Part shown: one piece after another, positions 10,801 to 19,719 of the stretch
Layout: every line of letters starts with the position of its first letter
How positions within the stretch are numbered: the stretch's first letter is position 1
Origin: Leptodactylus fallax
Lineage: Eukaryota > Chordata > Amphibia > Anura > Leptodactylidae
Length of the DNA: 64,000 nucleotides
Direction of reading: 5' to 3'
NCBI GenBank assembly: GCA_947044405.1
Contig: CAMRHE010000463.1
Span: 788,501 to 852,500 of the forward strand
Notes under the pieces: model-generated
Database searches by the model: none
What the model saw: the letters and a program-made list of their open reading frames with translations, nothing else
Told to the model about the DNA's origin: nothing
Translations under genes and position numbers: made by a program

Positions 10801-13800
10801 CGCTTCACATCCTCCGGTGAGGCTGGCACGTCTCCAGGCTTCACCGCTCTCACCCGGTAGGGGCTTCCACGCAGAGGCTGGCCATAGAGCCGTAGAGAGA
10901 GCTGGTGTTCCCCTTCATGGCGAGGAGTGTAGAGCACCTCATAAGTCCCATTCTTATTGTCTGTCACCTCTCCATCCTGGGCCCCTCCATCTGGACCCAT
11001 CAGCTGGGCCTGTAGGATGGCGTTACCACTTCGGAACAATTCTCCATCTTTGTCTTTGGTGGTAACAGTGACAGAGGTTTGGTGTCCCACCAGGGCCTGG
11101 CGCAGACCCTCTCCCGTAGCCACAGAGGCATAAGCCACAGCACTAGTGGTGAGAAGGGCACCCAGGTTCTGCAGAGATCGGCGCAGCCCGTCTGTCTCCA
11201 CTCGAAATTCTAGCTGCGGGTTCTGCTGCGGATGGAGGGGAAAATCTCGAGAGGCCAATTCGTTCAGCCGCTCACTCATCTGCTTTCTGACCAGGAGGAC
11301 TTCAGTCTCTGAGCCGTGACCAAGAGCCTGCTCGGTGAACCGCACGCTGCTCTCCATGTTATCCAGACCTTGTCTGAGGGACGAGAGCTGAGCCTGCAGA
11401 ACCTGAGCACACAGGACACAGACCTTAGCCTCCTGCTCAGGAATATACTATATACAGACCCCCAGAACCTCAGTTACTCAGACCCCACCCCTAGCGACTC
11501 AGACCCCCAGAACCTCAGCTACTCAGACCCCACCCCTAGCGACTCAGACCCCCAGAACCTCAGCTACTCAGACCCCACCCCTAGCGACTCAGACCCCCAG
11601 AACCTCAGCTACTCAGACCCCACCCCTAGCGACTCAGACCCCCAGAACCTCAGCTACTCAGACCCCACCCCTAGCGACTCAGACCCCCAGAACCTGTTAC
11701 TCAGACCCCACCCCTAGCGACTCAGACCCCCAGAACCTCAGCTACTCAGACCCCACCCCTAGCGACTCAGACCCCCAGAACCTCAGCTACTCAGACCCCA
11801 CCCTTAGCGACTCAGACCCCCAGAACCTCAGTTACTCAGACCCTACCCCTAGCGACTCAGACCCCCAGAACCTCAGCTACTCAGACCCCACCCCTAGCGA
11901 CTCAGACCCCCAGAACCTCAGCTACTCAGACCCCACCCCTAGCGACTCAGACCCCCACCACCCCAAATCCCCCCATGCACTCCCACCTTCTGCTTGCTGA
12001 CAGAAATGCTCTCCAGATCTTGCAGCAGTGAGTTCTTCCTTTGCTGTAGGGCCCGTTCCAGTTCCTCAAACGTGGAGCAGATCTCATTCACGGCGGCGTT
12101 TTTCCTCTCGCAGAGCTGACGGCTGATTTCACCCACCAGGTCAATGGCAGAGGTCAGCTGGGGGATTCTGGGGGGAGACGGCAGACATCTTGTTAGATAA
12201 CTCTGCGGGGGACTAACCCCCTGTCCTGGTCTGTCTTCTAGAATAACCTGGTGTTATGAAGATTTTCTCTATATTACTGGAAGATATTTTAACTCTTCCT
12301 TCCCCAGTGTCTCCCCTCCCATAAATGACCCTTATGCCTTAAAACACCCGGCAGATATATGATGAGAGTAGTAGTGAGTGGTACCGGCTCTTGATGCTGT
12401 CCAGCTGGCTGCGCAGTGACGCCTTGTGCTGCTCCAGAACATCTTTGAGAGGGACGGTGCAGTGCTCCCGGTGCTCGCCCTCGGTGCACTCCACACACAT
12501 GGCCGTCTCACAGGGGCCACAGTAATACTCCATTGTCTGCCAGGAGGGAAGGAGAGAGTTATGGAGGCCCCCCCGAGAAGCGGGTGTCTGAGGGTCAATA
12601 CTGTACAAGGACCTATGGCAGGTTAATGGGGTGACTACACAGATCAAGGGGGTGACTGGGGCAGGATATGGGGCGACTGCTCACCTTGTCCTGGTGGTTG
12701 GGGCAGGATAGGGGGCGACTGCTCACCTTGTCCTGGTGGTTGGGGCAGGATAGGGGGCGACTGCTCACCTTGTCCTGGTGGTTGGGGCAGGATAGGGGGT
12801 GACTGCTCACCTTGCCCTGGTGGTTGGGGCAGGATATGGGGCGACTGCTCACCTTGCCCTGGTGGTTGGGGCAGGATAGGGGGTGACTGCTCACCTTGCC
12901 CTGGTGGTTGGGGCAGGATATGGGGCGACTGCTCACCTTGTCCTGGTGGTTGGGGCAGGATATGGGGCGACTGCTCACCTTGTACTGGTGGTTGGGGCAG
13001 GATAGGGGGCGACTGCTCACCTTGTCCTGGTGGTTGGGGCAGGATATGGGGCGACTGCTCACCTTGTACTGGTGGTTGGGGCAGGATAGGGGGCGACTGC
13101 TCACCTCGTCCTGGTGGTTGGGGCAGGATAGGGGGCGACTGCTCACCTTGTCCTGGTGGTTGGGGCAGGATATGGGGCGACTGCTCACCTTGCCCTGGTG
13201 GTTTGGGCAGGATATGGGGCGACTGCTCACCTTGCCCTGGTGGTTGGGGCAGGATAGGGGGCGACTGCTCACCTTGCCCTGGTGGTTGGGGCAGGATATG
13301 GGGCGACTGCTCACCTTGTCCTGGTGGTTGGGGCAGGATAGGGGGCGACTGCTCACCTTGTCCTGGTGGTTGGGGCAGGATAGGGGGCGACTGCTCACCT
13401 TGTCCTGGTGGTTGGGGCAGGATAGGGGGTGACTGCTCACCTTGTCCTGGTGGTTGGGGCAGGATATGGGGCGACTGCTCACCTTGCCCTGGTGGTTGGG
13501 GCAGGATAGGGGGTGACTGCTCACCTTGTCCTGGTGGTTGGGGCAGGATAGGGGGCGACTGCTCACCTTGCCCTGGTGGTTGGGGCAGGATATGGGGCGA
13601 CTGCTCACCTTGTCCTGGTGGTTGGGGCAGGATAGGGGGCGACTGCTCACCTTGTCCTGGTGGTTGGGGCAGGATAGGGGGTGACTGCTCACCTTGTCCT
13701 GGTGGTTGGGGCAGGATAGGGGGCGACTGCTCACCTTGCCCTGGTGGTTGGGGCAGGATAGGGGGTGACTGCTCACCTTGTCCTGGTGGTTGGGGCAGGA

Positions 13801-16520
13801 TAGGGGGTGACTGCTCACCTTGCCCTGGTGGTTGGGGCAGGATATGGGGCGACTGCTCACCTTGTCCTGGTGGTTGGGGCAGTATATGGGGCGACTGCTC
13901 ACCTTGTCCTGGTGGTTGGGGCAGGATATGGGGCGACTGCTCACCTTGTACTGGTGGTTGGGGCAGGATAGGGGGCGACTGCTCACCTTGCCCTGGTGGT
14001 TGGGGCAGGATATGGGGCGACTGCTCACCTTGCCCTGGTGGTTGGGGCAGGATAGGGGGTGACTGCTCACCTTGTCCTGGTGGTTGGGGCAGGATATGGG
14101 GCGACTGCTCACCTTGTCCTGGTGGTTGGGGCAGGATAGGGGGTGACTGCTCACCTTGTCCTGGTGGTTGGGGCAGGATATGGGGTAACTGCTCACCTTG
14201 CCCTGGTGGTTGGGGCAGGATAGGGGGCGACTGCTCACCTTGTCCTGGTGGTTGGGGCAGGATAGGGGGTGACTGCTCACCTTGTCCTGGTGGTTGGGGC
14301 AGGATATGGGGCGACTGCTCACCTTGTCCTGGTGGTTGGGGCAGGATATGGGGCGACTGCTCACCTTGTCCTGGTGGTTGGGGCAGGATAGGGGGTGACT
14401 GCTCACCTTGCCCTGGTGGTTGGGGCAGGATATGGGGCGACTGCTCACCTTGCCCTGGTGGTTGGGGCAGGATAGGGGGGTTGCTGACGTGTGGCCATCA
14501 CATGGGAGGACGCTCTGCTCCTGTCGGCCGCTCTCAGGGCTCCTTTGTAGAACTTCCATCAGGTTGGTGATGAAAAAGTTATTCTGTAGAGCGGAGACCC
14601 CTCGTTCGGGCAGGATGGAGGTCTGCCGGCACACGGGACAGGACAGGGTCAGGCTCTGCGGGGGGATGTAGCTCTGCAGGCACCTGGAGGTAGACATGGA
14701 GACAAATGGGATTAGCGGAGACTACCTGAGCGCTGCTCACCTGCCAGTTCTGATTCATCCCAGATCTGTGTGAGAAGCCTTGCACAGCCCCTGTATGGCG
14801 CTTACATGGGACTGCAGACACAATCCCCAGCCCCAGCTCACTCCAGCAGTCCTGTATTACTAGGCACATACAGGCATCGCTCCAGATTATAATCCTCTTG
14901 GCCAAGTCTTCTAGAATCTGCTTCTTACTCTGCACTAGAGAGCAGTGCTTTGTGGGTGATCACTGATGTGCAGAAAACTGTGAGCGCTGTTCACACCTGA
15001 AGTAATACTGCATACAGTAGAATTGTTGTGTATACAGCGAATGAAGTGACCGCACTCCCTGAAGCCCATAATATGAATAACCCCAGGACCGGGTGTGATC
15101 TAATAACCCCAGGACCGGGTGTGATCTAATAACCCCAGGACCGGGTGTGATCTAATAACCCCAGGACCGGGTGTGATCTAATAACCCCAGGACCGGGTGT
15201 GATCTAATAACCCCAGGACCGGGTGTGATCTAATAACCCCAGGACCGGGTGTGATCTAATAACCCCAGGACCGGGTGTGATCTAATAACCCCAGGACCGG
15301 GTGTGATCTAATAACCCCAGGACCGGGTGTGATCTAATAACCCCAGGACCGGGTGTGATCTAATAACCCCAGGACCGGGTGTGATCTAATAACCCCAGGA
15401 CCGGGTGTGATCTAATAACCCCAGGACCGGGTGTGATCTAATAACCCCAGGACCGGGTGTGATCTAATAACCCCAGGACCGGGTGTGATCTAATAACCCC
15501 AGGACCGGGTGTGATCTAATAACCCCAGGACCGGGTGTGATCTAATAACCCCAGGACCGGGTGTGATCTAATAACCCCAGGACCGGGTGTGATCTAATAA
15601 CCCCAGGACCGGGTGTGATCTAATAACCCCAGGACCGGGTGTGATCTAATAACCCCAGGACCGGGTGTGATCTAATAACCCCAGGACCGGGTGTGATCTA
15701 ATAACCCCAGGACCGGGTGTGATCTAATAACCCCAGGACCGGGTGTGATCTAATAACCCCAGGACCGGGTGTGTATAATAATCCCAGGACCGGGTGTGAT
15801 CTAATAATCCCAGGACCGGGTGTGATCTAATAACCCCAGGACCGGGTGTGATCTAATAACCCCAGGAGCGGGTGTGATCTAATAACCCCAGGACCGGGTG
15901 TGATCTAATAACCCCAGGACCGGGTGTGATCTAATAACCCCAGGACCGGGTGTGATCTAATAACCCCAGGACCGGGTGTGATCTAATAACCCCAGGACCG
16001 GGTGTGATCTAATAATCCCAGGACCGGGTGTGATCTAATAATCCCAGGACCGGGTGTGATCTAATAATCCCAGGACCGGGTGTGATCTAATAATCCCAGG
16101 ACCGGGTGTGATCTAATAATCCCAGGACCGGGTGTGATCTAATAACCCCAGGACCGGGTGTGTATAATAATCCCAGGACCGGGTGTGATCTAATAATCCC
16201 AGGACCGGGTGTGATCTAATAATCCCAGGACCGGGTGTGATCTAATAATCCCAGGACCGGGTGTGATCTAATAATCCCAGGACTGGGTGTGATCTAATAA
16301 TCCCAGGGTCGGTGCCCGCTCCCTCTCACCATGTGTAATCCCAGACTGATAACCTAGGATGACATCGTGGGCTTCTCCCCCCTCCACTAGGGGCAGCAGA
16401 CACTCACTTCTCACAGAAGGTGTGCAGACATGGCAGGACCTTGGGGACGTGATAGCGCTCCAGGCAGATGCTGCAGATGAGGAACTGCTTGTCGATCTGA
16501 CGCACCACAGGGCTCGCCAT
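4662..16520 (-). CDS. TRIM3: TRIM3, tripartite-motif RING E3 ligase with NHL propeller (11 coding exons)
   Basis: Eleven exons with canonical GT-AG borders join in frame to 740 residues. RING C3HC4 ligands are C16, C19, C31, H33, C36, C39, C53 and C56. B-box 2 ligands are C110, H113, C122, C125, C130, C133, H138 and H141. A coiled coil covers about 145-300, a filamin-type Ig domain about 322-414, and six NHL blades about 465-740. NHL wording ([28 protein letters not shown]) matches TRIM3 rather than its paralog TRIM2. Known family role: a mainly neuronal, cytoplasmic E3 ubiquitin ligase; the NHL domain binds partners or RNA. The ATG at 16518-16520 has G at +4 and directly precedes the RING. 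The oddity is the 42-bp tandem array at the end of coding exon 2. Exon coordinates follow as separate entries. Confidence 0.95.
5036..5176 (-). CDS. TRIM3: TRIM3 coding exon 10: NHL blade 5
   Basis: Residues 644-690, from [20 protein letters not shown] to WGNSRIQ. Acceptor CTCTTCAG, donor CCAG then GTGTGG. Its acceptor lies only a few tens of bases from a 3-kb polypyrimidine (on the transcript) array. Confidence 0.96.
5190..8350. repeat. GGA-rich compound minisatellite in TRIM3 intron
   Basis: About 3.1 kb of nearly pure purine on the plus strand, made of (GGA)n blocks punctuated by GTCAACGG, GTCAGCCGAGG and GGTACGG. From about 6640 to 7620 it becomes a regular 26-bp unit, AGTCAGCCGAGGAGGAGGAA plus GAGGAG; elsewhere unit length varies with the number of GGA triplets. 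Minus-strand open frames here are proline/leucine repeat translations. Confidence 0.96.
8351..8480. repeat. Short purine-rich repeats (GAAGGAGGAACACAGGCGAA)
   Basis: A few degenerate copies of a 20-bp unit between the GGA array and coding exon 9. Intronic. Confidence 0.6.
8500..8570 (-). CDS. TRIM3: TRIM3 coding exon 9: NHL blade 4
   Basis: A 71-bp exon, residues 620-643, [20 protein letters not shown] through SVK. Acceptor CTTTTCAG, donor AAG then GTGAGC. Confidence 0.95.
8728..8908 (-). CDS. TRIM3: TRIM3 coding exon 8: NHL blade 3
   Basis: Residues 560-619 plus one base: [32 protein letters not shown] and LVGRFGGRN. The donor is read as GATG then GTAATT, which restores frame with the next exon. 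The segment before the donor ([11 protein letters not shown]) looks a few residues longer than I remember in mammals. Confidence 0.9.
8936..9735. repeat. Minisatellite, 41-bp unit, about 19 copies, in TRIM3 intron
   Basis: Unit contains CATGGAGAGACAAAGAGA and CAGCCAGCACCGACACA. 41 is not a multiple of three, so the open frames seen on both strands cycle through all phases and are not genes. Edges are more diverged than the centre. Confidence 0.95.
9864..10031 (-). CDS. TRIM3: TRIM3 coding exon 7: NHL blade 2
   Basis: Residues 504-559, from [16 protein letters not shown] to FSPEGKFK, with [20 protein letters not shown] as the blade core. Borders CACTGCAG and AAG then GTGAGT. Confidence 0.95.
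10112..10215 (-). CDS. TRIM3: TRIM3 coding exon 6: first NHL blade
   Basis: Encodes residues 469-503: [16 protein letters not shown] and [13 protein letters not shown], a typical NHL strand set. The exon lacks an ATG, so simple ORF searching misses it. Acceptor CCTTTAG, donor CAG then GTAGGG. Confidence 0.94.
10679..11402 (-). CDS. TRIM3: TRIM3 coding exon 5: end of coiled coil and filamin domain
   Basis: The largest coding exon (724 bp, residues 228-468 plus one base). It holds [16 protein letters not shown], the linker [14 protein letters not shown], a filamin-type domain with [24 protein letters not shown] and [11 protein letters not shown], and the basic linker [12 protein letters not shown] before the propeller. 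Donor GTAG then GTAAGA. Confidence 0.95.
11455..11956. repeat. Minisatellite, 45-bp unit, about 11 copies, in TRIM3 intron
   Basis: Unit alternates CTCAGCTACTCAGACCCC and ACCCCTAGCGACTCAGACCC, ending CCAGAAC. Fills nearly all of the intron between coding exons 4 and 5. Confidence 0.95.
11987..12167 (-). CDS. TRIM3: TRIM3 coding exon 4: coiled coil
   Basis: Acceptor CCCCCCAG, donor AGAAG then GTGGGA. Encodes residues 167-227, a charged helix with [13 protein letters not shown] and [16 protein letters not shown], matching the TRIM3 coiled coil. Confidence 0.95.
12385..12536 (-). CDS. TRIM3: TRIM3 coding exon 3: B-box 2
   Basis: Acceptor GGCAG, donor GCCG then GTACC. Encodes [17 protein letters not shown] and EHREH, then the helix [14 protein letters not shown] that starts the coiled coil (residues 117-166). 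Supplies six of eight B-box zinc ligands; the other two, C110 and H113, come from the repeated unit of the preceding exon. Confidence 0.95.
12663..14478 (-). repeat. 42-bp minisatellite spanning an exon-intron border: 43 tandem splice donors
   Basis: On the transcript strand each unit reads CCTATCCTGCCCCAACCACC, AGGACAAG, then GTGAGCAGTCGCCC. The first two parts encode [10 protein letters not shown] of TRIM3; the third is the start of the intron. The plus-strand CTCACC positions run from 12680 to 14444, exactly 42 steps of 42 bp, so no unit has changed length. Substitutions give HQGK, HQDK, HQYK or HQDE and R/H before the next PLS. Unspliced, the units stay open in frame with the RING exon; reading through the last donor ends at a stop at 12613. 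Confidence 0.95.
14449..14683 (-). CDS. TRIM3: TRIM3 coding exon 2: second half of RING, linker, first B-box ligands
   Basis: Acceptor CTCCAG precedes 14683. Encodes residues 38-116: [16 protein letters not shown], the conserved [10 protein letters not shown] linker and CPNHQGK. The exon end given is the donor nearest the RING (CAAG then GTGAGC). The following 1.76 kb contains 42 further equivalent donors at 42-bp steps, the last at 12685. Any of them keeps the frame to the next exon, so the true 3' end is undetermined between 12685 and 14449. Confidence 0.85.
14700..15074. other. TRIM3 intron sequence, nothing else seen
   Basis: Unique intronic sequence between coding exon 2 and the 26-bp array. 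I see no gene or recognisable element. Confidence 0.6.
15075..16315. repeat. Minisatellite, 26-bp unit, about 47 copies, in TRIM3 intron
   Basis: Unit AATAACCCCAGGACCGGGTG plus TGATCT. Very uniform in the first 700 bp; variants AATAATCCC, GGAGCGGG and a short GTGTATAAT form appear towards the 16.3-kb end. Confidence 0.95.
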
Positions 16521-16550
16521 GGTCGCAACGTGGAGACCTCACGAGAAAAC
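16408..16550 (-). CDS. TRIM3: TRIM3 coding exon 1: start codon and first half of RING
   Basis: Acceptor TTTAG at 16551; 30 bp of 5' UTR; ATG at 16518-16520; donor GAA followed by GTGAGTG at 16407. Encodes residues 1-37 and two bases of 38, including CSICLERY and PCLHTFCE. Ends in phase 2. Confidence 0.95.
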
Positions 16551-16737
16551 CTAAAGGAGGATCGACAGGTCAGAGAAGGAGGTGGCAGGAGCGGGGCCAG
16601 GCAGGGCAGATGTGGTGGTGGTGGGGGGGGGGACTGTAGGCCAGGCAGTAGACTTGGATAGGAACCAAGGAAATGGCAGGACAACACGCACACTTGGACA
16701 ATCAGGGCTTGTAGTCACATATGGCTAAACTGTAGTT

Positions 16738-16800
16738 CTCACTTTATTTATTAAAACACAACGCGTTTCGGGGAAAAAAAATATCCATTTTTCAAGTGCA
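16738..16800 (-). mobile_element. Penelope-like terminal relic with hammerhead-like 3' core
   Basis: On the minus strand CACTTGAAAAATGG is followed by CCCCGAAACGCGTTGTG and TTTTAATAAATAAAG. GAAACGCGTTGT is typical of the hammerhead-bearing terminal repeats of Penelope-like elements. The CTGATGA half of the core is not preserved, so it should not self-cleave. Confidence 0.5.
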
Positions 16801-17261
16801 GTAATTAAATCAGTATAGGCGCTTCTGAATCCACAGTGTGTAAACAGAGGTTCAGGTAGCTGCTATCTTCCTTATAAACAGTGGCTGGAGTGTCTTATCT
16901 AAGGAATTTCCCGGGTAAAAAATCTCAGCACAGCTGATTTAATTATGAGCTGTGGATCTCCGGGACACGAACAGGATATAACCATCGGCCTCGAGGAAGA
17001 AACACAACCCTGACCCGCAATGCCCCCTACACCAAGCTGCACTGTTGCCTCCCTCAGTGGTTCTGGGGACACAGGAGGCATGTTCCTTGGTCAGCAGTGG
17101 CCTCCTTCATGGGTCCTCCCACCATTCTTGGAAACATGGCCAGAAGGTCCTGCAGGTTGTAGAGTCTTCAGGGGTCTTGTACCGCTCCTCTTGGGGTCTC
17201 TCACCCCACCCCTAGGAGAGACCCTTAGTCCTGATTCTCCTCCAGCTGTAAACAATGGCCG
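16801..17261. other. TRIM3 intron 1 sequence, no gene seen
   Basis: No coding motif recognised. Probably contains more of the dispersed element that starts at 16738, but I cannot delimit it. Confidence 0.4.
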
Positions 17262-17545
17262 GATATACTAAGTCTTGTTTGCCAGTTTTCTGGTGTATGA
17301 GACACAAAAAGTTTAAACTTTTTTGCAAAAAACATGGTTTTGTGCAAAAAATTTTTTGACTTTTTAAAATATGCGCAGCCTTCACCACTTTCCAGATAAT
17401 AGGACTGACCATCATTTACTGCACAGCTGATGAGAGTGTGCCTCATTTATTAGGAGGTGTATGCCTCGCCTTACAAGGTGCACCCTCTGCCACCTTCTGG
17501 GCTAGTAATGCAGCCTTCATAAATCTGCCCCAATTTGTCTCTTAT
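17262..17545. repeat. Dispersed repeat, copy 1
   Basis: Starts near GCCAGTTTTCTGGTGTA, then an A/T-rich segment with TTTTTTGCAAAAAAC and GTGCAAAA, ending CATAAATCTGCCCC. A related copy lies at 19490-19710. Family unknown to me; likely a non-autonomous element. Confidence 0.5.
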
Positions 17546-17574
17546 TGGCCTGATGGACACCCAGGTGTAAAGCT

Positions 17575-19260
17575 TCTGTAGCCTCCTCCAGCCTCGTGTC
17601 TCTGTCTCCTGAGATCTTCTGTAGCTCCTCCAGCCTCGTGTGTCTGTATAACACGTCTCCTGAGACCTTCTGTGGCCTCCTTGAACCTCGTGTGTCCGTA
17701 TAGCACGTCTCCTGAGATCTTCTGTGGCCTCCTCCAGCCTCGTGTGTCTGTATAACACGTCTCCTGAAATCTTCTGTAGCCTCCTTGAACCTCGTGTGTC
17801 CATATAACACGTCTCCTGAGATCTTCTGTAGCTCCTCCAGCCTCGTGTGTCCATATAACACGTCTCCTGAAATCTTCTGTAGCTCCTCCAGCCTCGTGTG
17901 TCTGTATAACACGTCTCCTGAGATCTTCTGTGGCCTCCTTGAACCTCGTGTGTCTTTATAACACGTCTCCTGAGACCTTCTGTGGCCTCCTTGAACCTCG
18001 TGTGTCCGTATAACACGTCTCCTGAGATCTTCTGTAGCTCCTCCAGCCTCGTGTGTCTGTATAACACGTCTCCTGAGATCTTCTGTGGCCTCCTCCAACC
18101 TCGTGTGTCCGTATAACACGTCTCCTGAGATCTTCTGTGGCCTCCTTGAACCTCGTGTTTCTTTATAACACGTCTCCTGAGACCTTCTGTGGCCTCCTTG
18201 AACCTCGTGTGTCCGTATAACACGTCTCCTGAGATCTTCTGTAGCTCCTCCAGCCTCGTGTCTCTGTCTCCTGAGATCTTCTGTAGCCTCCTCCAGTCTC
18301 GTGTGTCCGTATAACACGTCTCCTGAGATCTTCTGTAGCTCCTCCAGCCTCGTGTCTCTGTCTCCTGAGATCTTCTGTAGCTCCTCCAGCCTCGTGTGTC
18401 CATATAACACGTCTCCTGAAATCTTCTGTAGCCTCCTTGAACCTCGTGTGTCCATATAACACGTCTCCTGAGATCTTCTGTAGCTCCTCCAGCCTCGTGT
18501 GTCCATATAACACGTCTCCTGAAATCTTCTGTAGCTCCTCCAGCCTCGTGTGTCTGTATAACACGTCTCCTGAGATCTTCTGTGGCCTCCTTGAACCTCG
18601 TGTGTCTTTATAACACGTCTCCTGAGACCTTCTGTGGCCTCCTTGAACCTCGTGTGTCCGTATAACACGTCTCCTGAGATCTTCTGTAGCTCCTCCAGCC
18701 TCGTGTGTCTGTATAACACGTCTCCTGAGATCTTCTGTGGCCTCCTCCAACCTCGTGTGTCCGTATAACACGTCTCCTGAGATCTTCTGTGGCCTCCTTG
18801 AACCTCGTGTTTCTTTATAACACGTCTCCTGAGACCTTCTGTGGCCTCCTTGAACCTCGTGTGTCCGTATAACACGTCTCCTGAGATCTTCTGTAGCTCC
18901 TCCAGCCTCGTGTCTCTGTCTCCTGAGACCTTCTGTGGCCTCCTCCAACCTCGTGTGTCCGTATAACACGTCTCCTGAGATCTTCTGTGGCCTCCTTGAA
19001 CCTCGTGTGTCTTTATAACACGTCTCCTGAGACCTTCTGTGGCCTCCTTGAACCTCGTGTGTCCGTATAACACGTCTCCTGAGATCTTCTGTAGCTCCTC
19101 CAGCCTCTTGAGTCTCTATGTTTCCAGAGATCTGTAACCTCCTCCAGCCTCGTGTGTCTGTATAAGATGTCTCCAGAGATCTTTGGTAGAGTCCTTCTAC
19201 CTTGTGTGTCTGTATAACACGTCTCCTGAGATTTGCTGTAACTCCTCCAGTCTCGCGAGT
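17575..19260. repeat. Minisatellite, about 51-bp unit, about 33 copies, in TRIM3 intron 1
   Basis: Unit made of GTCTCCTGAGATCTTCTGTA, GCTCCTCCAGCCTCGTGTGT and CTGTATAACAC, with variants GGCCTCCTTGAACC and CTTTATAAC. Some units lack the CGTGTGTCTGTATAACA part. A 652-bp block is duplicated inside it. Minus-strand frames of up to 518 codons are repeat translations. Confidence 0.95.
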
Positions 19261-19489
19261 CCTCCATCCCACCTCGAGGAATTGTTTACACTGACCAGTC
19301 CTTCTAGAGAAGAACATGTATGTCAGCAACCAGGCTGTGTGTGCCTCTATACAATGGGGGAACTTCACACCACTTACTTTCTCCCTGTGCTTAGTAACAG
19401 AAATAACATACACACCTGTGCGATATTAGATACATTGGCCGATGTGCGATATTAGATTAGATACATTGGGGGAGGGGGGAGTTGTGTGT

Positions 19490-19710
19490 TTGTCAGTTTT
19501 CTGGCATACAAGGAATGAAAAAAGTAACATTTTTGCAATTTTTTTTTTTTTGTGTGCAAAACTTTGCTTCTTTTTCACAGTTGTGCAACCCTCGCCATTT
19601 TCCTGAAAGACAACATGTGGGGGGAGCGCCTCGTTGTGAATGGGGAGCAGCCTCCACTGTGCAGGGGACAAAGTCTGAGGACACCTGCCCCAAAGCGCTG
19701 GTATAAAATT
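19490..19710. repeat. Dispersed repeat, copy 2
   Basis: Shares the CAGTTTTCTGG start, the TTTTTGCAA and GTGTGCAAAAC segments and the TTGTGCAACCCTC tail with the copy at 17262. Confidence 0.45.
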
Positions 19711-19719
19711 GTGACACAG

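Noticed and set aside
13203..14570. Plus-strand open frame of 455 codons ([14 protein letters not shown] repeats).
   Set aside because: Antisense shadow of the 42-bp TRIM3 exon-border array. The unit is a multiple of three, so any stop-free phase stays open; this also means the sense frame being open is not by itself proof of coding.
16918..16960. CACAGCT and AGCTGTG inverted pair, possible hairpin.
   Set aside because: Seven-base arms around an A/T loop are expected by chance in this much sequence.
17471..19413. Minus-strand frames of 310-518 codons reading like helical repeats (LEELQKISGDVLY).
   Set aside because: All three minus-strand phases of the 51-bp array are open, unit lengths vary, and it lies inside TRIM3 intron 1. 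No start or splice context supports it.
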